Assembly: GCF_011683955.1 (NCBI RefSeq)
Contig: NZ_JAAQPI010000011.1
Location: 62,001-126,000, forward strand
Source: Pseudomaricurvus alkylphenolicus
GTDB lineage: Bacteria; Pseudomonadota; Gammaproteobacteria; Pseudomonadales; Cellvibrionaceae
Direction of reading: 5' to 3'
Length of the DNA stretch: 64,000 bases
Shown here: piece by piece, positions 1 through 7,232 of the stretch
Layout: each line of letters begins with the position of its first letter
How positions within the stretch are numbered: position 1 is the first letter of the stretch
Made by a program: the position numbers and the translations under genes
Notes under the pieces: model-generated
The model's database searches: none
Told to the model about the DNA's origin: nothing
What the model saw: only the letters and a program-made list of their open reading frames with translations

Positions 1-550
1 ACGGGAAGCGCGAGCAGATCTGGATCATGCGGATGGCGTCGGCCGGCACGAACGGACGCATGCTGACAACCATGTTGCCTTTGAAGCGACCGGCGGGCTG
101 GCAGGCGATGTTGGTGTCGTACATGGGGACGTTAACCCCTTCGGCGATGTTGCGAATTTCGAGGCCGTCGGCCTGCAGTGCTTCTTCGAAGGAGAAGGAG
201 CAGCCAATCAGGAAGGTGACGAGGTCGTCACGCCAGACGTCGGAGATGTCGGTAACTTCCCGGGCGAGTTCGCCGTTTTCCCAGATGCGGTAGCTGGGTA
301 CGTCGGTGCGGATGTCAAAATCGGGGCCGATGGTGCCGATGTTGGTTTGGCCGGGTTCTGCGGCCATGGCTACAACGGGGCAGGGCTTGGGGTTGAGTTG
401 GCAGAATTGGAGGAATTCTGCGGCCCAGTCTTTGGGCAGGATTGCGACGTTGCACTGTACATATCCATCGCAGTAACCGGAGGTGTTACCGGTGTGTTCT
501 CCGCTGCGGATCCGGGCGCGCAGCTCGCTGGGGGTCAGTGGTGCAGACAT
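1..550 (-). CDS. DUF1445 / putative hydro-lyase (D-glutamate cyclase family), 3' part missing
   Basis: The gene runs off the left edge, so only about 183 N-terminal residues are present, starting [17 protein letters not shown]. The run [13 protein letters not shown], followed by an [15 protein letters not shown]-like stretch and [10 protein letters not shown], is typical of the YcsI/DUF1445 family, whose members are annotated as putative hydro-lyases or D-glutamate cyclases. An AGAGGA Shine-Dalgarno lies just upstream of the ATG at 550. The partner genes usually found with this family would lie outside the window, so the physiological substrate cannot be inferred. Family assignment is fairly secure; exact function is not. 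Confidence 0.8.
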   Translation of the reverse strand, partial: MSAPLTPSELRARIRSGEHTGNTSGYCDGYVQCNVAILPKDWAAEFLQFCQLNPKPCPVVAMAAEPGQTNIGTIGPDFDIRTDVPSYRIWENGELAREVTDISDVWRDDLVTFLIGCSFSFEEALQADGLEIRNIAEGVNVPMYDTNIACQPAGRFKGNMVVSMRPFVPADAIRMIQICSRFP

Positions 551-1053
551 CTATCATCCTCTCAAGTCGATTCACGGTCGGTCGCGGTCTATTTGGCCGG
601 CTATTTTCGAGGGCGTCGATGGTGGTGTCCAATTCAGGTTTTTGCCCAAATTGATAATTTTCTTTTATCAAGGGTAGTTGTTGGGCGGAAATTTGTCCAA
701 ATTCTGAGGTTTTTTGTGAGTGGTTGTGGACAGGTTGTTGGTTTTGTTTATCAGTTTTGGGGGTGAGAGCGGGAAAAGAGCTTTCTGTTCGGTGCCATTA
801 GAGGTTGTTGTGGGGTATCTGGGGAGCTTCTTGTTGGGTGCCTCAATCGGTGGCTGGGGGAGTCATTTTCGGAGCTGGTCGGCGGCCCTCCGGGCTTCCC
901 TCAGTTACGAAAAAGCCAAGCAAACGGCGCTTGTCTTTTTCGTGCCTTCGGCGCTCTCCTTTTACGCTCCGAAAATAACTCCCCCAGCCACCTTGGCTTT
1001 TGTGAGGCGTTGGGTGTGGTGCCCTAAAGGTCATGGGGTCAGACTCCTTGGTC
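551..1053. other. intergenic region without a supported gene
   Basis: About 500 bases separate the DUF1445 start from the ODP gene stop. Open frames exist here on both strands but show no family resemblance, and most overlap the nested inverted repeat at 849-992. The left half (551-848) is rich in G and T and shows no clear promoter beyond the DUF1445 ribosome-binding site. Confidence 0.6.
849..992. repeat. nested inverted repeat, MITE- or REP-like, about 144 bp
   Basis: The outer arms are 849-874 and 967-992. They are almost exact reverse complements of about 26 bp, beginning GGTGGCTGGGGGAGT on the left. Inside is a second hairpin whose arms begin CGAAAAAGCCAAGC and end GCTTGTCTTTTTCG, with 13 of 14 positions pairing. 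No transposase and no obvious target-site duplication are visible. It could be a miniature inverted-repeat element, a bacterial interspersed repeat or a long structured RNA. Confidence 0.7.
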
Positions 1054-1788
1054 TTAGGAAACCGCGACTCCCACTTCCAACCCCTCAAACCAATCCAGGA
1101 ACCGCTGAATATTATCCCCTGTAAAAATACGCCCGTGCTGGGGCGCCATGATGTCAATATCCATCTGCCGGACCCGGTTGATCCAATCCAGTTTGGCCCG
1201 GTTGGAGGGCATCCAGCGCTGGTGGAATTTGCGCATCTTGGGGATATGCTGGTCAAAGTTGTCCACTTCCATGGGGGCGTTGATGTCTTCCAGTGCCGCT
1301 CCCACATCACCGCTCATCAGGACCTTGGCGTGGGGATCGTAGATATGGAAGTTGCCGGAGGAGTGCAGGTAGTGAGCGGGCACCATTTCGATTTCGACAC
1401 CGCCGAGGTTGATGACGCCACCGGTGTCGGCAATCGGGTTGTAGGTGATGTTGTTCATGCCGAAGTGGCGAATAAAGCCTTCCCACAGCCAGGGGGAGTG
1501 GAGTGTGGCTTCGGGCAGTGCCTGGTCCCAGAGGCCCAGGGAGGAGATGATGTCCGGGTCCTGGTGGGAGGCGAACAGATCGGTGAGCTCTTCCAGGGAG
1601 ACTTCCCGCAATACCGCGGCAAGCATGGGGGCAAACAGTTCGATGCCACCCGGGTCCATCAGCAGCGCCCGCTGCCCCGCTCGCAGGAGGTATTGGTTGG
1701 TATCGATAATTTTATCGGGCTTGTTGGGGTCGCGCCCAAACATCAGCCACTGGGTTTTGGCGCTGGAGGCGAGTTTGTGCACTTTCAT
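1054..1788 (-). CDS. oxygen-binding di-iron (ODP-type) metallo-beta-lactamase-fold protein
   Basis: A cytoplasmic MBL-fold protein of about 244 residues related to the di-iron domain of A-type flavoproteins, but without a flavodoxin domain. Likely metal ligands, numbered from a TTG three codons upstream of the chosen start, are H78, D80 and D82 in SHQDPD, H142 or H145 in AHYLHSSGN, D164 in SGDVG and H221 in APQHG. This HxDxD pattern resembles flavodi-iron and ODP proteins rather than hydrolytic beta-lactamases. ODP domains are known to bind O2 and can be coupled to chemoreceptors. The ATG at 1788 is preferred because AAGGAAG sits about 10 nt upstream. The gene follows the MCP-tip-like gene by 15 bp, so they form one operon. 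Oxygen sensing is inferred from family and context. Confidence 0.78.
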   Translation of the reverse strand: MKVHKLASSAKTQWLMFGRDPNKPDKIIDTNQYLLRAGQRALLMDPGGIELFAPMLAAVLREVSLEELTDLFASHQDPDIISSLGLWDQALPEATLHSPWLWEGFIRHFGMNNITYNPIADTGGVINLGGVEIEMVPAHYLHSSGNFHIYDPHAKVLMSGDVGAALEDINAPMEVDNFDQHIPKMRKFHQRWMPSNRAKLDWINRVRQMDIDIMAPQHGRIFTGDNIQRFLDWFEGLEVGVAVS

Positions 1789-1803
1789 GAGTGTCAATCT
1801 TCC

Positions 1804-2421
1804 TTAATAGTGGTGGTGCAGGTCGTCGGTGGCTTCCACCAGCAGCTGCTGGGCGGACTGCAGGTGTTGTTTGATTTGGTCCGCGGCGTTGGCAATGTTG
1901 GTGGCGATCACTTCGAGCTGCGGTTTAAAGCTGCCCGCCTGGGAGGCTTCCACCTTGGAGGTGCTGGAGATGATGGCCGCCGCTCGAATTTGCTGTTGGG
2001 TTTCTTCCAGCTGCAATTCCAGTTGCCAAAGTTGGTCCCGAAAGGCCTCGTCGAGTTGGCGCAACTGCTTTTGGGTGATTGCCGTGGGACCGTCAATGGA
2101 TTGGATGTGTGCGGCGTCGTGGGCCGAGCGGCGTACTTTCAGAAAGTGCTGCAAGGCCCTGTTGGTGCGCTCGCGATTGGTGGCCAGCATGGAGATATTA
2201 ACCGCATTGTTGCTGATCAGGCTGGCCTGGGTAATGGTTGTGGAGGCCAGGTCTTCAATAAAGCTGGTAATGGCACGGAAACCGGATGCTTGTTGGCCGG
2301 CCCGAGCGCTGACGGCATGGGCATTTTTAGCCGTCAGTGACAGCTGCTCCGCCACCTTGGTGGCGTAGTGTAGGTGGGCTGCGATTTTGGCAGCCAGGAC
2401 ATAGGTTTCGGTCTTTGCCAT
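1804..2421 (-). CDS. soluble chemoreceptor-tip-like helical protein
   Basis: A protein of 205 residues, almost entirely helical, without a signal peptide or membrane segment. Residues about 32-60 (AKNAHAVSARAGQQASGF and what follows) resemble the conserved hairpin tip of methyl-accepting chemotaxis proteins, where the usual motif is NAAIEAARAGE-GRGFAVVA. The residues contacting CheA and CheW are only partly kept. The rest is predicted coiled coil, ending in a His-rich DDLHHHY tail. It is the first gene of an operon with the ODP protein and may be its signalling partner, as a split version of the fused ODP-MCP proteins known in spirochaetes. Transcription probably starts from the FNR-type promoter at 2462-2501. 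MCP relationship moderately sure; partnership inferred. Confidence 0.65.
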   Translation of the reverse strand: MAKTETYVLAAKIAAHLHYATKVAEQLSLTAKNAHAVSARAGQQASGFRAITSFIEDLASTTITQASLISNNAVNISMLATNRERTNRALQHFLKVRRSAHDAAHIQSIDGPTAITQKQLRQLDEAFRDQLWQLELQLEETQQQIRAAAIISSTSKVEASQAGSFKPQLEVIATNIANAADQIKQHLQSAQQLLVEATDDLHHHY

Positions 2422-2461
2422 GGTCAGGCTTCGTTTTTTCGGCTAAAACACAGTGTAGAAA

Positions 2462-2501
2462 GATATAACGACCTTCGCTGAATTTTCTTGACCCCCATCA
2501 A
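2462..2501 (-). promoter_or_regulatory. FNR/Anr box with -10 element driving the ODP operon
   Basis: TTGACCCCCATCAA at 2488-2501 matches the FNR consensus TTGAY-N4-RTCAA at all ten informative positions. Reading leftward, a -10-like TATATC lies at 2462-2467. Its centre is 30 bp from the box centre, which places the box near -41.5, a class II activation position. The predicted start is about 2453, leaving a leader of roughly 30 nt before the ATG at 2421. No equally good -10 is seen rightward toward the porin gene. Confidence 0.65.
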
Positions 2502-2564
2502 CGACTAATCTGATTTGTGCAATGGTCGGTCGTTGTCTATAACCATTAAGGTCAGGGGATACGG

Positions 2565-3779
2565 GTGACGAATAAAGTAATGAAGCGACCACTTACTGTC
2601 AAAGGACTGCTGTTGTGCGTATTGCCGTTTCTATATGGACCACCCGCGTTCGCCGAACTTGGCGGTGATGTTTCCGGGTTTGCCCGTTTGGTCGGTGGCC
2701 TGCACGATGAGTCTGATGTTTCTTATCAGGGCTATGAAGACAGCTGGAGATTCGATCAGGATACCTTATTGGGTCTGCAGGGTCGCCTGGATATCAGTGA
2801 CAAGTTTTCCGCTACGGCCCTGCTTGTTGGGCGGACTGACTCGGATCTGGATTCAGGTATCGAATGGCTCTACGCCAGCTATCGCCCCAACGATTCGTTC
2901 AATATCAAACTGGGGCAGATGCAGACCCCATTTTATTCGCTGAGCGACAGTCTCGATGTCGGTTATTCCTATCCCTGGGTGATCGCGCCATCAGAGGTCT
3001 ATAACGAATTTGTCTTCAACAAGTTTCAGGGAATTGATGTCCGTTATTCACACACCACCGAAGACTACAGTGCGCACATTGAGGCTTACTATGGAGAGTT
3101 CGACGATGACATTACGGTTAACGGTTCCAGTGTGGGGACGGAGGTGGAGGATCTCACAGGAATTATTGCTGAGCTGCGGATTGAGAACCTCAGCTTTAGG
3201 GCGTCTTATCACACGGGCGATATTTTCCTGGATCTACCCGAGTTAAACCGGTTCGCGGACTTGCTGGCTAACAGTGGTTTTCCCCGCAGCGCAGCCACTC
3301 TGACGACGGAAGCTGTGGCGGACTTCTATCAGTTCAGTACCGATTACGACTCCCTGTCCTATTTTCTGAAGGGCGAATGGATCAAAATCGCCAACGATAC
3401 CGATTACTTTGCGGAAATTCAGAGCTATTACCTGACCTATGGGCGTTATTACGACAAGTGGACATTTCTGATCACGTATGGCAATCGTCGCGATACATTG
3501 CCGCGGCCGGTCAGTGGTGAAATTCCATTGGGATTCGCTCCGCAACTGCAGCAATTGGCTTTGGGTTATCAGCAGTTATTCGCCAGTCGGGTCGAGGACG
3601 ATATCGACAGCTACGGTTTGGGTGTACGTTGGGATTTTCGTTCGGACATGGCCTTAAAGGCAGAGTATAAGTGGCTGGAATCGGAGCATCGCCGTTCTGC
3701 CACGCTGTATAGCAGTGACAGTCGATCCTTTGACGGCGACGCGAAGTTTTTTTCTGTCGCGCTGGAGTGGGTGTTTTGA
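2565..3779 (+). CDS. outer-membrane porin-like beta-barrel protein
   Basis: A secreted protein of 404 residues with an N-terminal signal (hydrophobic GLLLCVLPFLYG, likely cut after PPAFA). It is rich in alternating aromatic beta-strands and ends in ALEWVF with the terminal phenylalanine typical of outer-membrane barrels. It probably forms a channel for small solutes; the substrate is unknown. The GTG at 2565 is chosen because AGGGG lies six bases upstream; an ATG at 2580 is an alternative. Its stop overlaps the start of the PstS-like gene (TGATG), which implies translational coupling. No specific porin family is recognised. Confidence 0.7.
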   Translation: MTNKVMKRPLTVKGLLLCVLPFLYGPPAFAELGGDVSGFARLVGGLHDESDVSYQGYEDSWRFDQDTLLGLQGRLDISDKFSATALLVGRTDSDLDSGIEWLYASYRPNDSFNIKLGQMQTPFYSLSDSLDVGYSYPWVIAPSEVYNEFVFNKFQGIDVRYSHTTEDYSAHIEAYYGEFDDDITVNGSSVGTEVEDLTGIIAELRIENLSFRASYHTGDIFLDLPELNRFADLLANSGFPRSAATLTTEAVADFYQFSTDYDSLSYFLKGEWIKIANDTDYFAEIQSYYLTYGRYYDKWTFLITYGNRRDTLPRPVSGEIPLGFAPQLQQLALGYQQLFASRVEDDIDSYGLGVRWDFRSDMALKAEYKWLESEHRRSATLYSSDSRSFDGDAKFFSVALEWVF

Positions 3780-4213
3780 TGCGAAAACGGCTTCAGCTCT
3801 TGCTTGCGATTTGCTGGCTGTTAGTACTGCCATTGTCACCCGCGGTATGGGGAGAGGGAACTCGCCTGCTGGTGGTCACCAGTACCCAGGGAATAGGTCC
3901 TCTTAGCCGCAAGCAGATCAAACAAATCTATCTGGAGAGCAGTACCGGTTATCCGGTCAAACCGATAAACCTGGCAGCGGGCGCCAAAATTCGCAGTATC
4001 TTTAACGCGCGTATTATTGGTTTGACGGAATCCAGAATCCAGGCCTATTGGGCTCAACGTCGCTTCACAGGGCGTTCTTCACCGCCCATGGAATTCGAGA
4101 GCATAGAGGCGTTGATGCAATTTTTGGAAACCAATAGCGGCTACCTGGCGTACTTGCCGGATTCGGTGTCGTTACCAGAGACGCTGGAGGTGGTCTACAG
4201 TTTTGATTACTAA
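3779..4213 (+). CDS. small PstS-like periplasmic binding-domain protein
   Basis: A protein of 144 residues with a signal peptide (RKRLQLLLAICWLLVLPLSP, cleavage near the following AVWGEG). The mature part, with LSRKQIKQIYL near the start and SGYLAYLP near the end, resembles one lobe of phosphate-type substrate-binding proteins. It is far shorter than a full PstS of about 320 residues, so high-affinity uptake is unlikely. It begins on the last base of the porin stop codon, so porin and binding domain are probably made together. Such single-lobe proteins often sit next to c-di-GMP genes; here a GGDEF-EAL gene follows in the convergent direction. Confidence 0.65.
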   Translation: MRKRLQLLLAICWLLVLPLSPAVWGEGTRLLVVTSTQGIGPLSRKQIKQIYLESSTGYPVKPINLAAGAKIRSIFNARIIGLTESRIQAYWAQRRFTGRSSPPMEFESIEALMQFLETNSGYLAYLPDSVSLPETLEVVYSFDY

Positions 4214-4270
4214 GTTGTTTGTTATGGGGTGTTGATTTTCAATTGTTACTTCCAAATGGCTGCTTCAGTG

Positions 4271-6361
4271 TTAATGAATGGCCAGTTTGCGACTCCGGTG
4301 TAAATCCATAATACAATTCGCCATGTCATCCAGTGGGCAGGGTTTGGAAAAGTAGTATCCCTGTAATTGATGCACACCCTGCTCAGCCAGAAAGTCCATC
4401 TGTTGCGCAGTTTCCACACCCTCGGCGCATACATTTAATTCCAATCGATGGGCCAGGCTGATAATGGCCTCAATGATCATTCGGTCTCGGGGTGATTGCT
4501 CCATGACACGAACAAATTTCTGGTCGACTTTGAGGGTATCGATAGCCAGCTGCGTCAGGTAACTCAGAGAAGAGTAACCTGTACCGAAGTCATCCAACGC
4601 GATACTGAACCCCATTTCTCGCAGTTGCCGAATAAACTCGATAGCTTCGTCAAAATTATCCAGGTAAGCCGACTCAGTGATCTCGAATTCGAAGTTACTC
4701 GCACTGACCTTATGCATGACGATCTGGTCACGGATAAATTCGATAAAGTTAGGGTCCTTGATGTCGTAGGCGGACAGGTTTATCGACACCACAAGCGGTT
4801 CGCTGGTGATCGCAAAGATTTCAGCGGAATCAGAGAATACCCGTTGCAAAACCCAACGGCTGATGGCGGTAATTTTGCCACTGTGTTCCGCCACGGGAAT
4901 GAATTCGGCGGGCGAAATCATGCCGTGAGCGCTGCTGGGCCAACGAATCAGAGCTTCTAAGCCGTTAACGCGACCATTCAATCCCACTTTGACGTGATAA
5001 TTCACACAGAACTCGCTGTCCTGTATCGCTTTCCCCAATGAATTGGCGATAACCATTTTGCGCATGGTCTGCGCCTGTAGCTCCTGTTGAAACAACGCGT
5101 AGGTATTGCGGCCCGATTCCTTGGCCTGGTACATGGCCATGTCTGCATTACGAATAATGGTCTCGGGGTCGTAGTCGGACGATATCGCATCGGCGATGCC
5201 GATGCTCACTCCGGTCTGCACCTCCCATTCGCCCAGCATAATAGGATCTTCCAGAACCGAAATAATACGTTCTGCGACTTTGATGCCGAGGCTGACCACC
5301 TGATCTTCTATGTCATTCAGCAACACCAGGAATTCATCGCCGCCGAGCCGGGCCAAAACGTCGCCCTCGCGCAGTTGCTTGGTGATGAGTTTACTGACTC
5401 GAATCAGTAAGGCGTCTCCGGCTTCATGACCAAGTGAATCGTTGATACCTTTAAAGTTATCCAGATCCAGGAAAAGAATCATCAGGTTGGTTTGCTTGCG
5501 CTTGGAGCGTGCGAGATCGATTCGCAGGGCTTCCATCAAGAATTTGCGGTTGGGCAGGTTGGTTAAGGTGTCGTAGTTGGCGAGCTTTTTCAGAGCTCGT
5601 TGCTGTTGCTCCAGAGCATCGGTGTACTCCTGGTTTTTATCGCTTTGGGCCTCAATGCGTGACAGCATCGCATTAATATTTTTGCCGAGATTGGAAACTT
5701 CATCGTCGCCCTGGCATTCCACCCGCAAATGGTAATTACTGCTGGAATCAATCGAGTTGGTAAAGCGGGCAAGCTGCGTCAGGGGAGAGAGCAAGTGCCA
5801 GTTGAGTGTCACGGTCAATGCAATCATCACCACCAGAATACTCAGGGCGATGGGCAGAGAGCTGACCACCAGCGCCATATTGCTCTGGCCGAGCGGCTCT
5901 TGGTATTCATTAACGATCAGTAAATAACCGAGCGTATATGCCAGGTCACCGATGGGGCGATAAGCAACCAATTCGCCTTTAATAATTTGTACACCCGGAC
6001 TGACATCGTCCAAATCAAAAGAGGGTAGCTTCTGACCTGGGTGGGCTTCGCGCATAAAGGCCGGTGCCAGGTATCGCTGCACCAACTGCCCCTTGTCGTC
6101 AAAGACCAGCGCGTATTTGACGTGTTCGTAGACCTCAAGGTCGAGTAACTTGGTGGCCAGCTCAAGTGGCGCATCCTCATCACCCAAAATAGGCACCAGA
6201 TCTTCGGCCAGGTTGCCGCTCAGGGCTTCCAGATGACCGATAACGGTGTCTTTATAGATGGCCTCATGTTCCTTCATACTCAACAAAAGGAATGAGCCAG
6301 AGCAAATCACCACCAATACAATGGTGGCAGCAATAATTCGTGAGCTGATACTGCTGAACAT
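4271..6361 (-). CDS. membrane-bound diguanylate cyclase/phosphodiesterase (GGDEF-EAL)
   Basis: A protein of about 696 residues. A transmembrane helix (near residues 9-30) is followed by a periplasmic region of about 130 residues, a second helix near 163-185, a HAMP-like linker, then GGDEF and EAL domains. The GGDEF motif is intact (RLGGDEF, about 340-344) and preceded five residues earlier by an RxxD inhibitory site (REGD). The EAL signature LEALIRW is intact at about 469, as is DDFGTGYSSL, so both synthesis and breakdown of c-di-GMP are possible. The ATG at 6361 is chosen over an upstream TTG at 6406, neither with a strong ribosome site. The periplasmic part may sense the same solute as the porin/PstS-like pair; that is inference. 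Confidence 0.88.
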   Translation of the reverse strand: MFSSISSRIIAATIVLVVICSGSFLLLSMKEHEAIYKDTVIGHLEALSGNLAEDLVPILGDEDAPLELATKLLDLEVYEHVKYALVFDDKGQLVQRYLAPAFMREAHPGQKLPSFDLDDVSPGVQIIKGELVAYRPIGDLAYTLGYLLIVNEYQEPLGQSNMALVVSSLPIALSILVVMIALTVTLNWHLLSPLTQLARFTNSIDSSSNYHLRVECQGDDEVSNLGKNINAMLSRIEAQSDKNQEYTDALEQQQRALKKLANYDTLTNLPNRKFLMEALRIDLARSKRKQTNLMILFLDLDNFKGINDSLGHEAGDALLIRVSKLITKQLREGDVLARLGGDEFLVLLNDIEDQVVSLGIKVAERIISVLEDPIMLGEWEVQTGVSIGIADAISSDYDPETIIRNADMAMYQAKESGRNTYALFQQELQAQTMRKMVIANSLGKAIQDSEFCVNYHVKVGLNGRVNGLEALIRWPSSAHGMISPAEFIPVAEHSGKITAISRWVLQRVFSDSAEIFAITSEPLVVSINLSAYDIKDPNFIEFIRDQIVMHKVSASNFEFEITESAYLDNFDEAIEFIRQLREMGFSIALDDFGTGYSSLSYLTQLAIDTLKVDQKFVRVMEQSPRDRMIIEAIISLAHRLELNVCAEGVETAQQMDFLAEQGVHQLQGYYFSKPCPLDDMANCIMDLHRSRKLAIH

Positions 6362-6497
6362 CGAGTGCACCAAGCCAGGGCGAAAACCAGGCAAAAACGC
6401 CAACAAAGCCGATTCGCCCCCTTTTTTGGAGGCTCAGCGTCGGGACACTCTTAATAATAGCACTATGGTGCCAGTTCGCAGTTCAGATCCGGAATTG

Positions 6498-7211
6498 TCA
6501 GCCGCACTTGGAGTCGCCGCAACTCAGGCAGGTTTTACAGCCGTCCATCACAATCACCGCCTTGGTATGACACTTGAGACACAGCTGGGCGCTGGGGGGA
6601 TAGCCACCACTGTGGCTGGATTCCAACTGGTTTTGCTCGTTGTATTTCTCCAGTTTCTCGGCCAACACCTGCTTCTGGATATCGCTCAGCTCTTCAGTCT
6701 GAATCAAACCGATGCTCTTCATATGCAATTCGATGGCATCCCCGATTTCCGCCACCAGGGAGGGCATAAAGCGACCGCCGGATTTAAAGTAGCCCCCCTG
6801 AGGGTCAAATACGGCCTTAAGCTCCTCCACCAGGAAGGTAACATCGCCACCCTTGCGGAACACGGCAGAGATAACCCGGGTCAGGGCGACAACCCACTGG
6901 TAGTGTTCGAGGTTCTTTGAATTGATAAATATCTCGAACGGGCGCCGTTGTTCATGGTCTGTGTCGGGATTGAGCACGATATCGTTTATAGTGATATAGA
7001 GTGCGTGGTCCGAAAGCGGTGTTTTGATTTTGTAGGTGGCACCAATCAGCATTTCCGGCCGATCCACCTTTTCGTGCATATGCTCAATGGCGGAGGTCTG
7101 GGGCTCTTGGGCGGGCTGCTGTTCAGTACTGGTAACCGTGGTATTGGTATTTCCAGTGTCAGAATCGATGCTAAAGCCGGTAATTTTCTTTTCAATTTTG
7201 GTGGTGGACAT
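6498..7211 (-). CDS. nrdJb: class II ribonucleotide reductase, small/C-terminal subunit NrdJb
   Basis: A protein of 237 residues matching the separate C-terminal subunit of the split B12-dependent ribonucleotide reductase known from Pseudomonas. Its cysteine-rich tail (CLKCHTKAV, then CKTCLSCGDSKC) supplies the redox cysteines that re-reduce the catalytic subunit after each turnover. It follows nrdJa by 21 bp in the same direction, so the two are co-transcribed. The N-terminal 45 residues are low-complexity (rich in T, Q, E) and probably disordered. Confidence 0.9.
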   Translation of the reverse strand: MSTTKIEKKITGFSIDSDTGNTNTTVTSTEQQPAQEPQTSAIEHMHEKVDRPEMLIGATYKIKTPLSDHALYITINDIVLNPDTDHEQRRPFEIFINSKNLEHYQWVVALTRVISAVFRKGGDVTFLVEELKAVFDPQGGYFKSGGRFMPSLVAEIGDAIELHMKSIGLIQTEELSDIQKQVLAEKLEKYNEQNQLESSHSGGYPPSAQLCLKCHTKAVIVMDGCKTCLSCGDSKCG

Positions 7212-7232
7212 AATTATCTCGCGAATAGGTTT

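Noticed and set aside
1033-2368. Long rightward frames over the ODP operon
   Set aside because: They are reverse frames of the ODP and chemoreceptor-tip genes, with low-complexity content and no family resemblance.
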